Made by a program: the position numbers and the translations under genes
In this document: positions 1-9,754 of the stretch, piece after piece
Numbering within the stretch: position 1 is the stretch's first letter
How the letters are laid out: each line of letters begins with the position of its first letter
Assembly (NCBI GenBank): GCA_027621915.1
Contig: JAQCAD010000024.1
Span: forward strand, 1 to 46,466
Length of the DNA: 46,466 bases
From: Pseudomonadota bacterium
GTDB lineage: Bacteria; Pseudomonadota; Gammaproteobacteria; Steroidobacterales; Woeseiaceae
Direction: 5' to 3'
Notes under the pieces: model-generated
Seen by the model: the letters and a program-made list of their open reading frames with translations, nothing else
Told to the model about the DNA's origin: nothing
Databases searched by the model: none

Positions 1-336
1 TAGTACATGTCTCTTGGCATGTCTATCCCCCGCCAAGTAGTACCTGAAGGTGTCGTTAAAGTCGTGCCTCAGTCGGCCTTCCAGAATCTTGTTGTTGTTG
101 AAAGGAGACTGAGCGCAGGGCCAAAAGTTCGCAGAAATGTAAATTGATGTCAATCTGGCAGGCACTTTCCGAAACCGGAATAGAGATCCATGCACTCGGT
201 GTTGCTCTCAGACCACAATAATTAGTGCTCACTACCGGTAGAATTGAGCCGAATCAATGACTTGCCTGCATGCGCAGAAACGGTCTGCAGTTTCACTATG
301 AGTAACGAGCGAAAACCAGGCGGCCGATGGGGCCGC
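1..336. other. Left-edge region, no supportable gene
   Basis: I see no convincing gene here. On the minus strand a frame stays open for 65 codons from a GTG at 195 to the window edge, but it has no clear Shine-Dalgarno and no motif I recognise. A 46-codon plus-strand frame from ATG at 7 is equally featureless. Either could be chance or the edge of a gene lying outside the window. Confidence 0.3.
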
Positions 337-3297
337 TCAATGAAATACTTTCTCCGCTGGCACAACGACGATCCTGTCTTCGTCAAGATCCAATTCAAAA
401 GACTGGATCAGTTTGTCTTCCAAATGTATTGCGGCCGACTTCTCCGACTCGTAGCGCATTGGTGAGGGCAGATCCGCGACCAGACGCTGTTTAAGATCTG
501 CGCCATCTTTGGTCACAAAAACATACTGCATGTGTTCTGCAGCCAGATTTTCGCGGATCACACGATTGACATCGGCAAGTGTCAACTTTGAAAGTCCTTC
601 ACGTACATATTCCGGAAACTCATCAATTTCGTAGTACAGGCTGTCCAGTGCGTAGCCTAATTGCTGCGACTGGCCGTCGGTCATCAGGCTGGCAAAACTA
701 CTAAGGTATGTTCTTGTCGCCTCAAAGTCCGATTCGGACATTCCATCCCTGGCGAGCTTTTCGAGTTCGAATCTGGCGGCGCGAGTCGCGAAGTGTGCAT
801 CATTATTATTTCGTACCGGACGTACCCAGATTTGAAAAATTTGATGTTGCCGGCCCATATTGGTGCCTGGCCGCATGTTGTACATGCCCCCCGGAAAATA
901 CTCGACATAAGCGTAGTCTCCGTAATTCATCCCGCGATCACTGCGAAGACTTTGGTACAAACGCCCGTTTTCACTCCGGTGCTCACCCAAATACGAGCGA
1001 GCGAGCCACAAAGCAAGCCAGTCAGGGTCGCCCCGTTTTAAGTCAATCGGAAAACCAAGTGAAACGGCGACGCCAGACGTTTCTTTTTCAATAATCGTCG
1101 CTGCGCTCGAATCGATGCCGTCGATCGCCGGCAGTACAACCCGAGTTCTTTCGCCCGCCGGCAGCACCTGCAAATCCCTGCCAATCCTCGTTGCGAACGA
1201 ATCAGGATATCCGCCGGACAAACCAACAGTGAGATTATTAACCGTATAGTAGCTGGCATAAAATGCCTTGACATCTTCGAGGTTGATCGCGGCAATATCA
1301 CCGCTGTTTCCAAGGTTCAGTGAACCATACGGGTGGTTCGCACCATAAATATCACGATACAAGACCTCCTTCGCCAGTTCTTCATCGTTATCGCCTGCGA
1401 GCCCCGTTCGCACCGCGTTTATCTGGTGCGTCTTGATTCGCTCGAAGTCCTGTTCGTTCCAACCGGGGTTTAACAATTGACTGCGTACATAGCGGTACCA
1501 CGTATCAAGATTATCTCTATGCACCTGCCCCGACAGGCGCGTCATTTCCTTATCGACGCTGGAATCAAATCCGCTGGCAATCGGATACATCGCATCATTA
1601 ATTTCCTGAGTCGACCAGGTCGCTGACCCGGCGTCCGTCAGCATCGAAGCCGTCAGCGCCGCCAGCCCTTTCTTTCCCGGCGGATCCTGAGCTGCCCCTG
1701 CATGTACCAGGATCGACACGTCGACGAGCGAAGAGGATGCCAGTGGGATCGCGACAACGGCTACCGGAACCATCTCACTCTTCGCGACGAACTTTTCTGC
1801 TTCCTTAAAATGGTCGGTCTTAGCCGCAAAATTGACCGACGAGCCAGCAGAAGTTGCGACGCTTGCCGCGGACGACACCAGTTCATCCAACGTGAGGTCA
1901 CTATCCAGACCCGCGATACCTGGGGAGTTGGAGAGGGAAACGGTCACCCTGCTGGCATCGGTAAAATATTCGTTCGCAATGCGACGAATATCCTCGCCGG
2001 TCAAATCATCATAAGCCTGGTACATCGCATTGATGGTTTCCGGCGTACGGTCGTACTGCACATAGTCAGCCAAAGCGCTGCCGATATTTGAAGAATTATC
2101 CAGTTCCGATGCAAACGAATAACGCAGCCGGGATTTGGTTTCGTCAATCTTCGTTACGTCAACTGATGTCGTCCGCGCCTCTGCCAACGTCGCCAGTATT
2201 GCTTTCTCGACATCCGCCGCATGTGCCTCGTCGGTTAGCCGAACATATATAAGATTGAGATTCGGGTCTTTGTTCAACGGAAAATCCGTAGCGAGCTCGT
2301 CCACGGTCTGATCTTCGATAACCAGTTTCTGGTAAAGCGCCGAAGAATCGGAAAAGTAGATGGACGACAACAGGCTCATCGCCGGCATATCTTTTTCACC
2401 AGATACGAACGCCGGGCTGCGAAAACCAATGAGCAGCCAGGGCTGCGTTTCGCCCTCCCATACGATGTGATCGTAGTAGGGGCCCTCCGGCGCAGGTTCA
2501 GCGGGAATATCAACCGTATACTTACCGGCCTCCCAATTTTCCCAGTATTTTTTGACCAGGTCGTAAGTCGCATCCGGCTCGACATCGCCGACAATGAGCA
2601 CCGCCACCTTTTCCGGTCGATACCAGCGATCAAAAAACGCTTTTGCATATTCGACCTGATCGGGCATCGCCTCGATGTCTTCGATAGACCCCATCGTCGT
2701 ATGGCGATACGGATGGATGCTGAACTGCAGCGCTCGTGCCCGCTCGAAGGCCGCCATCAGCGGGTTGGAGTGATTCTTCAGGTACTCGCCTTTGACGGCG
2801 AGAGCCTCGGTCCTGAAATCCGGCTCAGAATAATCGAGACGCTGGAAACGATCCGCTTCCAGCTCGATGATCTTTTCCAGGTCGGGCTTGGTAAACGTGG
2901 TGTAGTAATTGGTGTAGTCGTCGGTGGTATACGCGTTTGAATTGGCCCCGGCTTTCTTCAGTATTTGTGTGTAGGCAGCGGACGGATACTTTTCGGTTCC
3001 ACGAAACATCATATGTTCGAAGAAATGCGCAAACCCCGACCTTCCCTCCTCGACTTCATTGCGCGATCCCGCCTGCACCAGGATTTGCAAATTCACAATG
3101 TCCGGATAATCCGTCTTAACGATGATGACACGCAGACCGTTGTCCAGGCTTCGCATCAGGTAGGGCGTATCGAAAATGCGTGATACCGCCCCATCACCCA
3201 AGTCTCCCGCTGACGCGTGACTTGCATCAGGCACATCCTGCTGGCCGCAGGCCGCGAGAACCAGACTGACGATTGCACCAATCACTCTTAAATTCAT
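337..3297 (-). CDS. M16 family zinc metallopeptidase, lipoprotein
   Basis: Predicted 986-residue insulinase/pitrilysin-type (M16) peptidase made of two tandem M16 halves. The N-terminus is a lipoprotein signal with lipobox LAAC (Cys17), so the mature protein is probably anchored in the periplasm. The inverted zinc motif HFFEH lies at 91-95, and Glu171 sits 76 residues on, where the third metal ligand is expected. The C-terminal half has no HxxEH, as usual for the inactive, chamber-forming half. I chose the ATG at 3297 because GGAGAG lies just upstream and the signal peptide starts there; the frame runs 49 codons further but only through the divergent promoter region. The substrate is probably peptides and is otherwise unknown. 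Confidence 0.9.
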   Translation of the reverse strand: MNLRVIGAIVSLVLAACGQQDVPDASHASAGDLGDGAVSRIFDTPYLMRSLDNGLRVIIVKTDYPDIVNLQILVQAGSRNEVEEGRSGFAHFFEHMMFRGTEKYPSAAYTQILKKAGANSNAYTTDDYTNYYTTFTKPDLEKIIELEADRFQRLDYSEPDFRTEALAVKGEYLKNHSNPLMAAFERARALQFSIHPYRHTTMGSIEDIEAMPDQVEYAKAFFDRWYRPEKVAVLIVGDVEPDATYDLVKKYWENWEAGKYTVDIPAEPAPEGPYYDHIVWEGETQPWLLIGFRSPAFVSGEKDMPAMSLLSSIYFSDSSALYQKLVIEDQTVDELATDFPLNKDPNLNLIYVRLTDEAHAADVEKAILATLAEARTTSVDVTKIDETKSRLRYSFASELDNSSNIGSALADYVQYDRTPETINAMYQAYDDLTGEDIRRIANEYFTDASRVTVSLSNSPGIAGLDSDLTLDELVSSAASVATSAGSSVNFAAKTDHFKEAEKFVAKSEMVPVAVVAIPLASSSLVDVSILVHAGAAQDPPGKKGLAALTASMLTDAGSATWSTQEINDAMYPIASGFDSSVDKEMTRLSGQVHRDNLDTWYRYVRSQLLNPGWNEQDFERIKTHQINAVRTGLAGDNDEELAKEVLYRDIYGANHPYGSLNLGNSGDIAAINLEDVKAFYASYYTVNNLTVGLSGGYPDSFATRIGRDLQVLPAGERTRVVLPAIDGIDSSAATIIEKETSGVAVSLGFPIDLKRGDPDWLALWLARSYLGEHRSENGRLYQSLRSDRGMNYGDYAYVEYFPGGMYNMRPGTNMGRQHQIFQIWVRPVRNNNDAHFATRAARFELEKLARDGMSESDFEATRTYLSSFASLMTDGQSQQLGYALDSLYYEIDEFPEYVREGLSKLTLADVNRVIRENLAAEHMQYVFVTKDGADLKQRLVADLPSPMRYESEKSAAIHLEDKLIQSFELDLDEDRIVVVPAEKVFH

Positions 3298-3443
3298 CAA
3301 AACGCTCTCCGAACAGATTACAATTCCCTGCGACAGGACTGCGTCGAAGCATAAGTGGTTCGCCGCACAATCGAAAGCGCAAATTGTGCGGAATCGAGTG
3401 TCAATCGGGCTCGCGCCCAACGCTAAGAATCGAGGAAACCGCA

Positions 3444-5126
3444 TTGAACAACTTTTTCAGATCAATGACTTGCACATTTGTGCTGCTGGCCACACCGATC
3501 GCGAACGCTGGCGAGACGTTGTTGCATTCAGTAACCGGCTATACGAGCACGAACAGCGGCGTTATTGAATTCAGCACCCTCGTCATCGACTCAGACGGAC
3601 GCGTAGTCGCAACCGGTGGCGATGAACTGATTGCTGAGTACGATGATGCAATCGCGATTGACGGCAAAGGGCGCTTCGTTTTGCCGGGCTTGCACGATAG
3701 CCACGGGCACGTTTCCAGCCAGGGCTTTCTCAATGTAGAACTGAACGTGACCGGCTCCGAAAGTCAGGGCGAGGCCGTTGCGAAAATCGCAGCTTACGAT
3801 AAGGCCAACCCCGGGTCTGGCTGGATCAAAGGCCGGGGCTGGAACCAGGTGCTTTGGCCGGTCAGGGAGTTTCCAACGGCCGCCGCCATTGATGTGGTCG
3901 TATCAGATCGACCCGTATGGCTGCGACGCATTGATGGACACGCCGGTTGGGCGAACAGCAAAGCACTCGTGATTGCCGGCATAGATAACGACACTGCTGA
4001 TCCGGTCGGCGGAAAGATTATCCGGGACGACAATGGTGTTGCCACCGGCACCTTGATCGATGCCGCAATGGATTTTGTCTCGTCACAGGTGCCGCCCTCG
4101 AGCAAGGATGACTACCGTCGTGCATTTATGGCCGCATTCAAAGAGCTGACTTCACTCGGACTGACCAGTGTCCACGACGCCGGCATCGATATCAGCGAAG
4201 CTGAGGTCTACATGTCGATGGCAGATAACGGTGAAATTCCGATGCGAATCTACGCGATGATGTGGGAGGCCGGCGAAAATCTGGATGCAATCGGCAAGCC
4301 GATTATTGGTTATGCAAATGACAGGCTCGACATTCGATCGGTCAAACTGATGTCCGACGGGGCGCTGGGCAGTCGCGGTGCGGCAATGATCGATCCTTAT
4401 GAAGACGACACGGAAAATCGCGGCCTTCGCATGTATACGCAGGACGACGTCAATGCCAAAGTTAAAAAGGCAAATGATTTGGGTTTCCAGGTCGGCATTC
4501 ATGCTATTGGCGACTTCGGAAATCGACAGTCACTTGACGCTTTCGAGTATTCCCAGGGACGTATGCCGTCCCCATTGAGAAACCGTGTCGAGCACGCCCA
4601 GATTATTGCGCTGGACGACATACCGCGCTTCGCGGAACTCGGCGTAATCGCGTCGATGCAAGCGACGCATGCCACCAGTGACATGAACATGGCAGAAGAC
4701 AGAATCGGATCGGAGCGCCTGAAAGGCGCCTACGCGTGGCGAAAGCTACTCGAATCCGGGGCGGTGATCGCCAATGGTTCGGATTTTCCAGTCGAATTCG
4801 CGAACCCGATGCATGGAATGTACGCGTCGATTGCGCGCAAAAGCCGGGCAGGACTCCCGGACGGAGGCTGGCATATCGAGGAAGGTTTGACACGTGAAGA
4901 GACATTGCATTCGTTCACTCTCGCTGCCGCGTATGCAGCGCTGCAGGAAGATCGGCTTGGTAGTCTTGAGCCTGGCAAGTGGGCAGATTTCATCGTCGTC
5001 GACCGGGATTTTTTCAAGATTCCGGATGCCGAGATCGATGACATCCAGGTCCTGCAAACCTGGGTCGGTGGCAAGCTTGTCTATGAACGCTGCGAGGACC
5101 CGGACAGTGCCGATTGTGAAAACTGA
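3444..5126 (+). CDS. Exported amidohydrolase family 3 (YtcJ-like) metal-dependent hydrolase
   Basis: 560-residue amidohydrolase of the amidohydrolase_3/YtcJ type. The metal-site signatures are in order: DSHGH near residue 80, HAIGD around 360, RVEHAQ around 387, and GSDFP around 450. The likely start is TTG 3444, preceded by GAGGAA at 3432-3437 with a 6-nt spacer; an in-frame ATG at 3465 is the alternative. The first 30 residues look like a Sec signal peptide ending in ANA, so the enzyme is likely periplasmic. The gene is divergent from the M16 peptidase and 8 bp before glyoxalase II. Family members hydrolyse C-N bonds in small amides or cyclic compounds; I cannot name the substrate. Confidence 0.87.
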   Translation: MNNFFRSMTCTFVLLATPIANAGETLLHSVTGYTSTNSGVIEFSTLVIDSDGRVVATGGDELIAEYDDAIAIDGKGRFVLPGLHDSHGHVSSQGFLNVELNVTGSESQGEAVAKIAAYDKANPGSGWIKGRGWNQVLWPVREFPTAAAIDVVVSDRPVWLRRIDGHAGWANSKALVIAGIDNDTADPVGGKIIRDDNGVATGTLIDAAMDFVSSQVPPSSKDDYRRAFMAAFKELTSLGLTSVHDAGIDISEAEVYMSMADNGEIPMRIYAMMWEAGENLDAIGKPIIGYANDRLDIRSVKLMSDGALGSRGAAMIDPYEDDTENRGLRMYTQDDVNAKVKKANDLGFQVGIHAIGDFGNRQSLDAFEYSQGRMPSPLRNRVEHAQIIALDDIPRFAELGVIASMQATHATSDMNMAEDRIGSERLKGAYAWRKLLESGAVIANGSDFPVEFANPMHGMYASIARKSRAGLPDGGWHIEEGLTREETLHSFTLAAAYAALQEDRLGSLEPGKWADFIVVDRDFFKIPDAEIDDIQVLQTWVGGKLVYERCEDPDSADCEN

Positions 5127-5134
5127 GGTGACAC

Positions 5135-5926
5135 GTGATTGTTGAACAGGTATGGGTCGGCAACGATTTTCGTAATTTTAACTACCTGATCGCCTGCGCC
5201 GAAACCGGAGAGGCGCTTGCCATCGACCCGCTCGACTTTCGTAAATGTCTGGCGGCGGCCGAGCGAAACGGCTGGGCAATTACGCAGATACTCAATACGC
5301 ATGAACACGGCGATCACACGGGCGGCAACAAGGGAATGGTTGCGGCCACCGGCGCGAAAGTCATTGCGCACGCAAATGCCGGTAACCGGATCCCAAACAT
5401 TGACCGAGGTGTGGGCGCAGGAGACATCATCAGCGTTGGCAAGTCAGTCGAGCTTGAATGTCTGGACACACCTGGCCACACGATGAGCCATATCTGCCTT
5501 CTGTCGCACACCGACCAGCCCGCCCTGTTCAGCGGCGACACGCTGTTTAACGCGGGTGCCGGCAACTGCCACAACGGCGGCCACCCGATAGAGCTGTACA
5601 ACACGTTTGCCAGCCAGCTCGATGAACTCGGGGACGATACCCTGCTCTATCCAGGTCACGACTACCTTAAGAACAATCTCGAATTTACACTCGATAGGGA
5701 ACCGGAAAACTCTGACGCACGGCAAATGCTGCTCGACTACGCAAACCAGGATCCGGAAACGGCACTGATTACTACGCTGGCCATGGAGCGGAAGATGAAT
5801 ACGTTTTTTCGACTGGATAGCCCGGACGTCGTTGCGAAACTCAAACGGGAATTTCCGGCATTGGGTGATGCGCCTTCACCGAGGGACATTTTCTTGAAAT
5901 TGCGTGAGCTTAGAAACAAATGGTAG
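5135..5926 (+). CDS. gloB: Hydroxyacylglutathione hydrolase (glyoxalase II)
   Basis: 263-residue metallo-beta-lactamase-fold enzyme that hydrolyses S-lactoylglutathione to lactate and glutathione, the second step of methylglyoxal detoxification. The binuclear metal motif THEHGDH lies at 55-61 (H56, H58, D60, H61). GHTMSH, SGDTLF and PGHDY follow at the expected spacing. Length matches GloB (about 250-260 residues). It starts with GTG, and the GAGGTG ribosome site overlaps the stop codon of the upstream amidohydrolase, which implies co-translation. It ends 4 bp from the convergent kinase gene, so little room remains for a terminator. No glyoxalase I was recognised nearby; the VOC gene at 39195 is not obviously one. 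Confidence 0.92.
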   Translation: MIVEQVWVGNDFRNFNYLIACAETGEALAIDPLDFRKCLAAAERNGWAITQILNTHEHGDHTGGNKGMVAATGAKVIAHANAGNRIPNIDRGVGAGDIISVGKSVELECLDTPGHTMSHICLLSHTDQPALFSGDTLFNAGAGNCHNGGHPIELYNTFASQLDELGDDTLLYPGHDYLKNNLEFTLDREPENSDARQMLLDYANQDPETALITTLAMERKMNTFFRLDSPDVVAKLKREFPALGDAPSPRDIFLKLRELRNKW

Positions 5927-5930
5927 CCGC

Positions 5931-6764
5931 TCAGCGAATTCTTTGTTGTAACTCTTCCAGTCGTCGCGCCTGTGCCGTGCTCGGAAAGACGAGATGACGG
6001 GAAGCCAGCCATAACCACTGGATAGCATCGTATACCCTGATCTGCTCGGCAAGCCGGTCAATGAGCTCTGCACCAGCCCCCCCGGCATAGGCATCGAGCA
6101 GGATCCTGGCATTTCGATCGTCCAGATTGTGAAAACCGATGGCAGATGCCAGATCGAACAAAGGATCATTGTCACAGGCGAATTCCCAGTCGATAAGCAT
6201 TAATGTCGAACTCTCGATTATATTCGCCGCAACAACATCGTTATGGCAACAAACGGAGTTGCCATGAACCGGCACGCTATTGATGACATCAACGCAATGA
6301 GTCGCGAACGCATGCAACCCATGCCGCCTTTCCAGGTAGTTTTCGTAATTCCGCGCGGCCCTGGCAACATCAAGTCGGTTCCCACAAAGCGGCAGCGCAT
6401 GAACTCTGCGCAAAAGCCCGGCGAGCGCTTCGAGCTTTTCCGGCGACCTGAGATCGGAAGCATCCCAGGCGCGGCCATGAACAAAGGTCATCACCAGAAT
6501 ACCGCGTTCTTTGTCAGCGTAAATCACCTTGGGAGCCAGCACGGCTTTGCCAGCGCGCTCCAGAATCAGCATTTCGCTCGTGCGATCAAACTGAAAAAAG
6601 CCTGCTTGCTGCGCGTCGAGGCGAAGGACATATTCACTTTCATCTCGCCGCACGTGATAGGTACGATTGGTCAGGCCACCTTTCAACTCCTGGACATCGC
6701 ACTCCGAGGCACTCCATCCCGGAACGAGGGCCAATGCTTCGAAGGCATTCAAATCTACGCTCAT
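5931..6764 (-). CDS. Choline/thiamine-kinase-like phosphotransferase, last gene of thiamine salvage operon
   Basis: 277-residue aminoglycoside phosphotransferase-fold kinase. Visible motifs are the catalytic loop HNDVVAAN (His174, Asp176, Asn181) and the metal-binding IDWEFA (Asp192, Glu194), both typical of the choline kinase/LicA/ThiK group. The ATG at 6764 overlaps the stop of the transporter gene (ATGA, 6761-6764), so the two are translationally coupled. Longer readings of the frame run back into the transporter gene and are unlikely. Being the last gene of a TPP-riboswitch operon, it most plausibly phosphorylates imported thiamine to thiamine monophosphate, as E. coli ThiK does. This is inference from context; a choline or other amino-alcohol substrate fits the sequence equally well. 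Confidence 0.8.
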   Translation of the reverse strand: MSVDLNAFEALALVPGWSASECDVQELKGGLTNRTYHVRRDESEYVLRLDAQQAGFFQFDRTSEMLILERAGKAVLAPKVIYADKERGILVMTFVHGRAWDASDLRSPEKLEALAGLLRRVHALPLCGNRLDVARAARNYENYLERRHGLHAFATHCVDVINSVPVHGNSVCCHNDVVAANIIESSTLMLIDWEFACDNDPLFDLASAIGFHNLDDRNARILLDAYAGGAGAELIDRLAEQIRVYDAIQWLWLASRHLVFPSTAQARRLEELQQRIR

Positions 6765-7381
6765 ACTCTCGCTGCAACCTCTTGATTCCGCCAGGATCGG
6801 GTCCAGGCTACCAGGCCAAACGGGATCAATATTACATACAACACAAAAAGCATGGACGTCAGCTCCAGTCCGCGGGACCAGTAAACCACGATCGATACAA
6901 TATCGATGACAAACCAGTACCACCAGTTTTCCAGGACTTTCCTGGCAATCAGAAACGTCGACCAGATCGCAGCAAAAGTCGTTGCGGAATCGACGTAGGG
7001 AAACGCCGCGTCCGTATAGCGGGTTAGCAAGAATCCAGAGCCCAAAGCCAGGATCACAATTGCTCCCAAAGCGATTGCATGGGTCTTCGGCGTGTAAGTG
7101 GTGACCGGAATTTTTTTCGCACCGCCAGTGTCAGACGTCCACACAGACCAGCCATAAATTGCCATTGCAAAATAGAACAGGTTGAGCGCCGACTCCATAT
7201 ATAACTTTGCATCAAAGTACAGATAGACATATATCGCCGTGCTGATTCCGGCACAAAACCAGCACCATATGCTCTCGCGGATTGCCAGCAGCAGATATAG
7301 AACCGCAAAACATACAGCGATAATTTCACTCGGCGTCCATGTGCTGAGATCTGACAGAAGCTCGGAAATCGACGATGCCAT
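6761..7381 (-). CDS. pnuT: PnuC-family vitamin transporter, probably thiamine-specific (PnuT)
   Basis: 206-residue integral membrane protein of the PnuC facilitator family with about seven hydrophobic segments and tryptophan-rich signatures (YGWSVW near 75; ENWWYW near 150). PnuC proteins move vitamin precursors across the inner membrane by facilitated diffusion, with trapping by cytoplasmic phosphorylation. The thiamine assignment rests on context: it sits in a TPP-riboswitch operon behind a receptor and a thiamine-binding protein, and overlaps the gene of a small-molecule kinase that could do the trapping. Nicotinamide riboside as substrate cannot be excluded from sequence alone. It starts 9 bp after the stop of the upstream gene. 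Confidence 0.85.
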   Translation of the reverse strand: MASSISELLSDLSTWTPSEIIAVCFAVLYLLLAIRESIWCWFCAGISTAIYVYLYFDAKLYMESALNLFYFAMAIYGWSVWTSDTGGAKKIPVTTYTPKTHAIALGAIVILALGSGFLLTRYTDAAFPYVDSATTFAAIWSTFLIARKVLENWWYWFVIDIVSIVVYWSRGLELTSMLFVLYVILIPFGLVAWTRSWRNQEVAARV

Positions 7382-7390
7382 GACGTTTTA

Positions 7391-7639
7391 TCAGTCACCG
7401 TGCGGGTTGTTCAGGATTTTTATTGCGAAGACCGCTTTCGGCAGCTTTTCGAACGTCGTGCCGATTTCTTTGTGCAAGGCAGTCATCACGTCGTTGTATT
7501 CGCCGCGGATTTGGGTACTCATTGAATTAGTAGTTACTTCAATCGACGGGTGAGAATTCAGACGCCCGATCACGTCGTCAATCGGTGGAATAAAATTCGC
7601 GTCCAATGGATAAAGACTGATATCAACTGCCACACGCAT
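7391..7639 (-). CDS. MTH1187/YkoF-type thiamine-binding protein
   Basis: 82-residue protein of the thiamine-binding MTH1187 family (formerly DUF77). The sequence follows the family pattern: an ISLYPL strand at the N-terminus, a TNSMSTQIRGE core near residue 40 and a KAVFAIKI strand near the C-terminus. Related proteins are small ferredoxin-like oligomers that bind thiamine or its precursors (YkoF binds HMP and thiamine). No signal peptide is seen, so it is probably cytoplasmic. The start lies 2 bp after the stop of the receptor gene, within the same riboswitch-controlled operon. Its role may be to buffer thiamine or pass it to the kinase; that part is inference. Confidence 0.83.
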   Translation of the reverse strand: MRVAVDISLYPLDANFIPPIDDVIGRLNSHPSIEVTTNSMSTQIRGEYNDVMTALHKEIGTTFEKLPKAVFAIKILNNPHGD

Positions 7640-7641
7640 CG

Positions 7642-9744
7642 TTAAAACCTCATATCGAATGAAACGCCAGCCTGGCGCGGATCGCCCTGGCGAATATATA
7701 GCGTCGGTGGAAAATTCGGCGGTTCATTGCCAAAGTAAAAGCCGCGGACAGCATAATGTTCATCGAAAATATTTCGAACCCATAGTTGCGCCGTCCATCG
7801 TTCCGCCTCATACCCAAGGCGCGCGTTCGCCAATGAATAGGGTTCGGAAACCTGATTATGCGAAACGTCGAAATAGAATTCATCTTTTGCCGAGAAATCG
7901 ATGCGGGCAAAAACACCAGACGTGTGACGATATACGCCACCAATTGCGATCGTGTAATTCGGCGCATGTGCCTGGTCACGGCCGTTTATGCTGACCTGTG
8001 GAGTTACAAATTCTTCGAATTCTGCGTTTAGCAATCCAACACTCGCGTGCAACTCCAACGTTTCACTCGGATACCAGCGAATATCCGCTTCCAGGCCGAT
8101 GGTCCGGCCCTCGGCTGCATTGTCCGTAAAGAAAACGAAGGACGCCGGATCGTTCGGGTCTATCTGAAATGACGTCTCGACCTGTTGGTTCTTTCTCACG
8201 CTATAGAAAATCGTCCCGCCAAGATGCAATCGGTCGTCGAAGGATTTCGTTTTGACGCCGATATCTATATTCCACATTGATTCCGCACCGAATTCACGAC
8301 GTCCCGCGGGTACGAGTCCGAGATTGAACCCGCCGGCTTTATAACCGCGTGACAATGTGGCAAATCCAGTCGAGGTATCATTGAATTCGTGTGCGTACCC
8401 CAACTCCCCTCCGGCCATGTTCTCCGATGGGCTGAGGTCAAGCCCTCCGGAATCACGGTAATCTACCTCCCGGCGTTCCGCTCGAACGCCGAGCGTCAGT
8501 CTTCCTGACTCACTGACGGCCTTCTCCAGCTGGCCGAATACGGCGGTGCTGAAGGCTTCAAAATCACTATTGAGCTGGTCGTCCAGCGAATCTGAGAAAT
8601 TGGATGCCGGATCGAAATAGTCTCCCCGGTTTGTTGTAACGAGATCTTCAGCCGTTTTATTCATGTAGAAACCGATAATCCAGTCCGTCGTTTTATTGAA
8701 TATCCGGCCCGCCTCTTTGGAAATGAATCGCATCTCCCGGTTCAACGTCATACGTTGTCGATCATTTAATGAAACGTAGTTGTAAAGAATCGGCGACCAG
8801 GCCCCGTCATTGCCCCAGTCGGCGTCAAATGAGAAATCGATATCGGAGTCCACCACTGACGTGACGGACGTGGCTTTGAATTTGTTGCTGCCGTCCCAGT
8901 CAATATTGAAAGATGCGCCGAGGCTTTTTTGCATGTCTTTGCCAGGTTTGTCGGACAACACCGTGAGGCTGTTGTCGATCGCAAATGCATCGTAGCCATC
9001 AGCCACATCGATCAGCATGCCGGTTAATTTGAACGACCAGTTGTCGCCAGCGCTCCAGACGTACCGTCCTCGCAACGACGTCTCATCCCTGCCGTTGGTA
9101 TCCTTACGGCCGAGATAGGAATTATTGCGAAAACCATTGCTCTCATAATGATGTGCGCTGATACGATAGCCTCCGTTGCCCGCAGGCCCACCTAACGCAA
9201 TGCCGCCGCCAATGGTGTTATCGTCTCCGGCCAGCAGATTCAGGCGACCGGAAAATGACTTTCCCGGGTCGGTACTCTGAATGTATATGAGGCCTGCGAG
9301 CGCGTTGGCGCCATACCGGGTTCCCTGTGGTCCGCGCAAAATCTCGATACGATCGATATCGAATAGCGTCGCAATGCCGCCGATGCCACTGAAGTCGATA
9401 TCGTCTACAACAAATCCCACGGAAGGGTTTGGCGCCCCTTGATATTGGGCAAGCTCCCCCACACCACGAATCTGGAGATATTTCGCGCGATGACCATCGC
9501 CGGACCAGTTAAGGTTCGGCAGGCTGCCGATCAGCTCCTCGAAATGTTGCACCGCCGTTGCCGATATTGTTTCCGCATCGAGAATGGTAATGCTCGCAGG
9601 CATTTCTGCAGCGGGCCGGCCACGGTAGTCAGCGGTAACGACAATTTCAACGACAGGTTCGCTGTCCTGGCTGAATGTGTCTAAAGGCAAGCAGGCACAC
9701 AACGCGACCAGGCTTGATCGCGATAAGTGTCTGGCTGAATCCAT
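7642..9744 (-). CDS. TonB-dependent outer-membrane receptor, predicted thiamine uptake
   Basis: 700-residue TonB-dependent receptor. In order: a signal peptide ending near SFSQ, a TonB box-like EIVVTA near 33-38, a plug domain (about 45-160) with RIEILRGPQGTRYGANALAG, and a 22-strand barrel ending in the terminal aromatic RF typical of outer-membrane proteins. It is the first gene after a TPP riboswitch, so its expression should fall when thiamine diphosphate is plentiful, and its ligand is probably thiamine or a phosphorylated form. Riboswitch-linked receptors of this kind (called OMR1 in comparative genomics of thiamine metabolism) are known in gammaproteobacteria. The ribosome-binding site AGAGGA lies directly at the 3' edge of the riboswitch. 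Confidence 0.88.
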   Translation of the reverse strand: MDSARHLSRSSLVALCACLPLDTFSQDSEPVVEIVVTADYRGRPAAEMPASITILDAETISATAVQHFEELIGSLPNLNWSGDGHRAKYLQIRGVGELAQYQGAPNPSVGFVVDDIDFSGIGGIATLFDIDRIEILRGPQGTRYGANALAGLIYIQSTDPGKSFSGRLNLLAGDDNTIGGGIALGGPAGNGGYRISAHHYESNGFRNNSYLGRKDTNGRDETSLRGRYVWSAGDNWSFKLTGMLIDVADGYDAFAIDNSLTVLSDKPGKDMQKSLGASFNIDWDGSNKFKATSVTSVVDSDIDFSFDADWGNDGAWSPILYNYVSLNDRQRMTLNREMRFISKEAGRIFNKTTDWIIGFYMNKTAEDLVTTNRGDYFDPASNFSDSLDDQLNSDFEAFSTAVFGQLEKAVSESGRLTLGVRAERREVDYRDSGGLDLSPSENMAGGELGYAHEFNDTSTGFATLSRGYKAGGFNLGLVPAGRREFGAESMWNIDIGVKTKSFDDRLHLGGTIFYSVRKNQQVETSFQIDPNDPASFVFFTDNAAEGRTIGLEADIRWYPSETLELHASVGLLNAEFEEFVTPQVSINGRDQAHAPNYTIAIGGVYRHTSGVFARIDFSAKDEFYFDVSHNQVSEPYSLANARLGYEAERWTAQLWVRNIFDEHYAVRGFYFGNEPPNFPPTLYIRQGDPRQAGVSFDMRF

Positions 9745-9754
9745 CGGGAAATCC

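Noticed and set aside
1-195. 65-codon open frame on the minus strand running off the left edge
   Set aside because: No ribosome site or recognised motif, and one frame staying open this long is expected by chance in a six-frame scan.
3298-3444. 49-residue N-terminal extension of the M16 peptidase
   Set aside because: The lipoprotein signal peptide and GGAGAG ribosome site fit the internal start at 3297; the extension lies in the divergent promoter region.
6765-6923. 53-residue N-terminal extension of the kinase
   Set aside because: It overlaps the transporter gene out of frame; the ATGA overlap at 6761-6764 is a better start.
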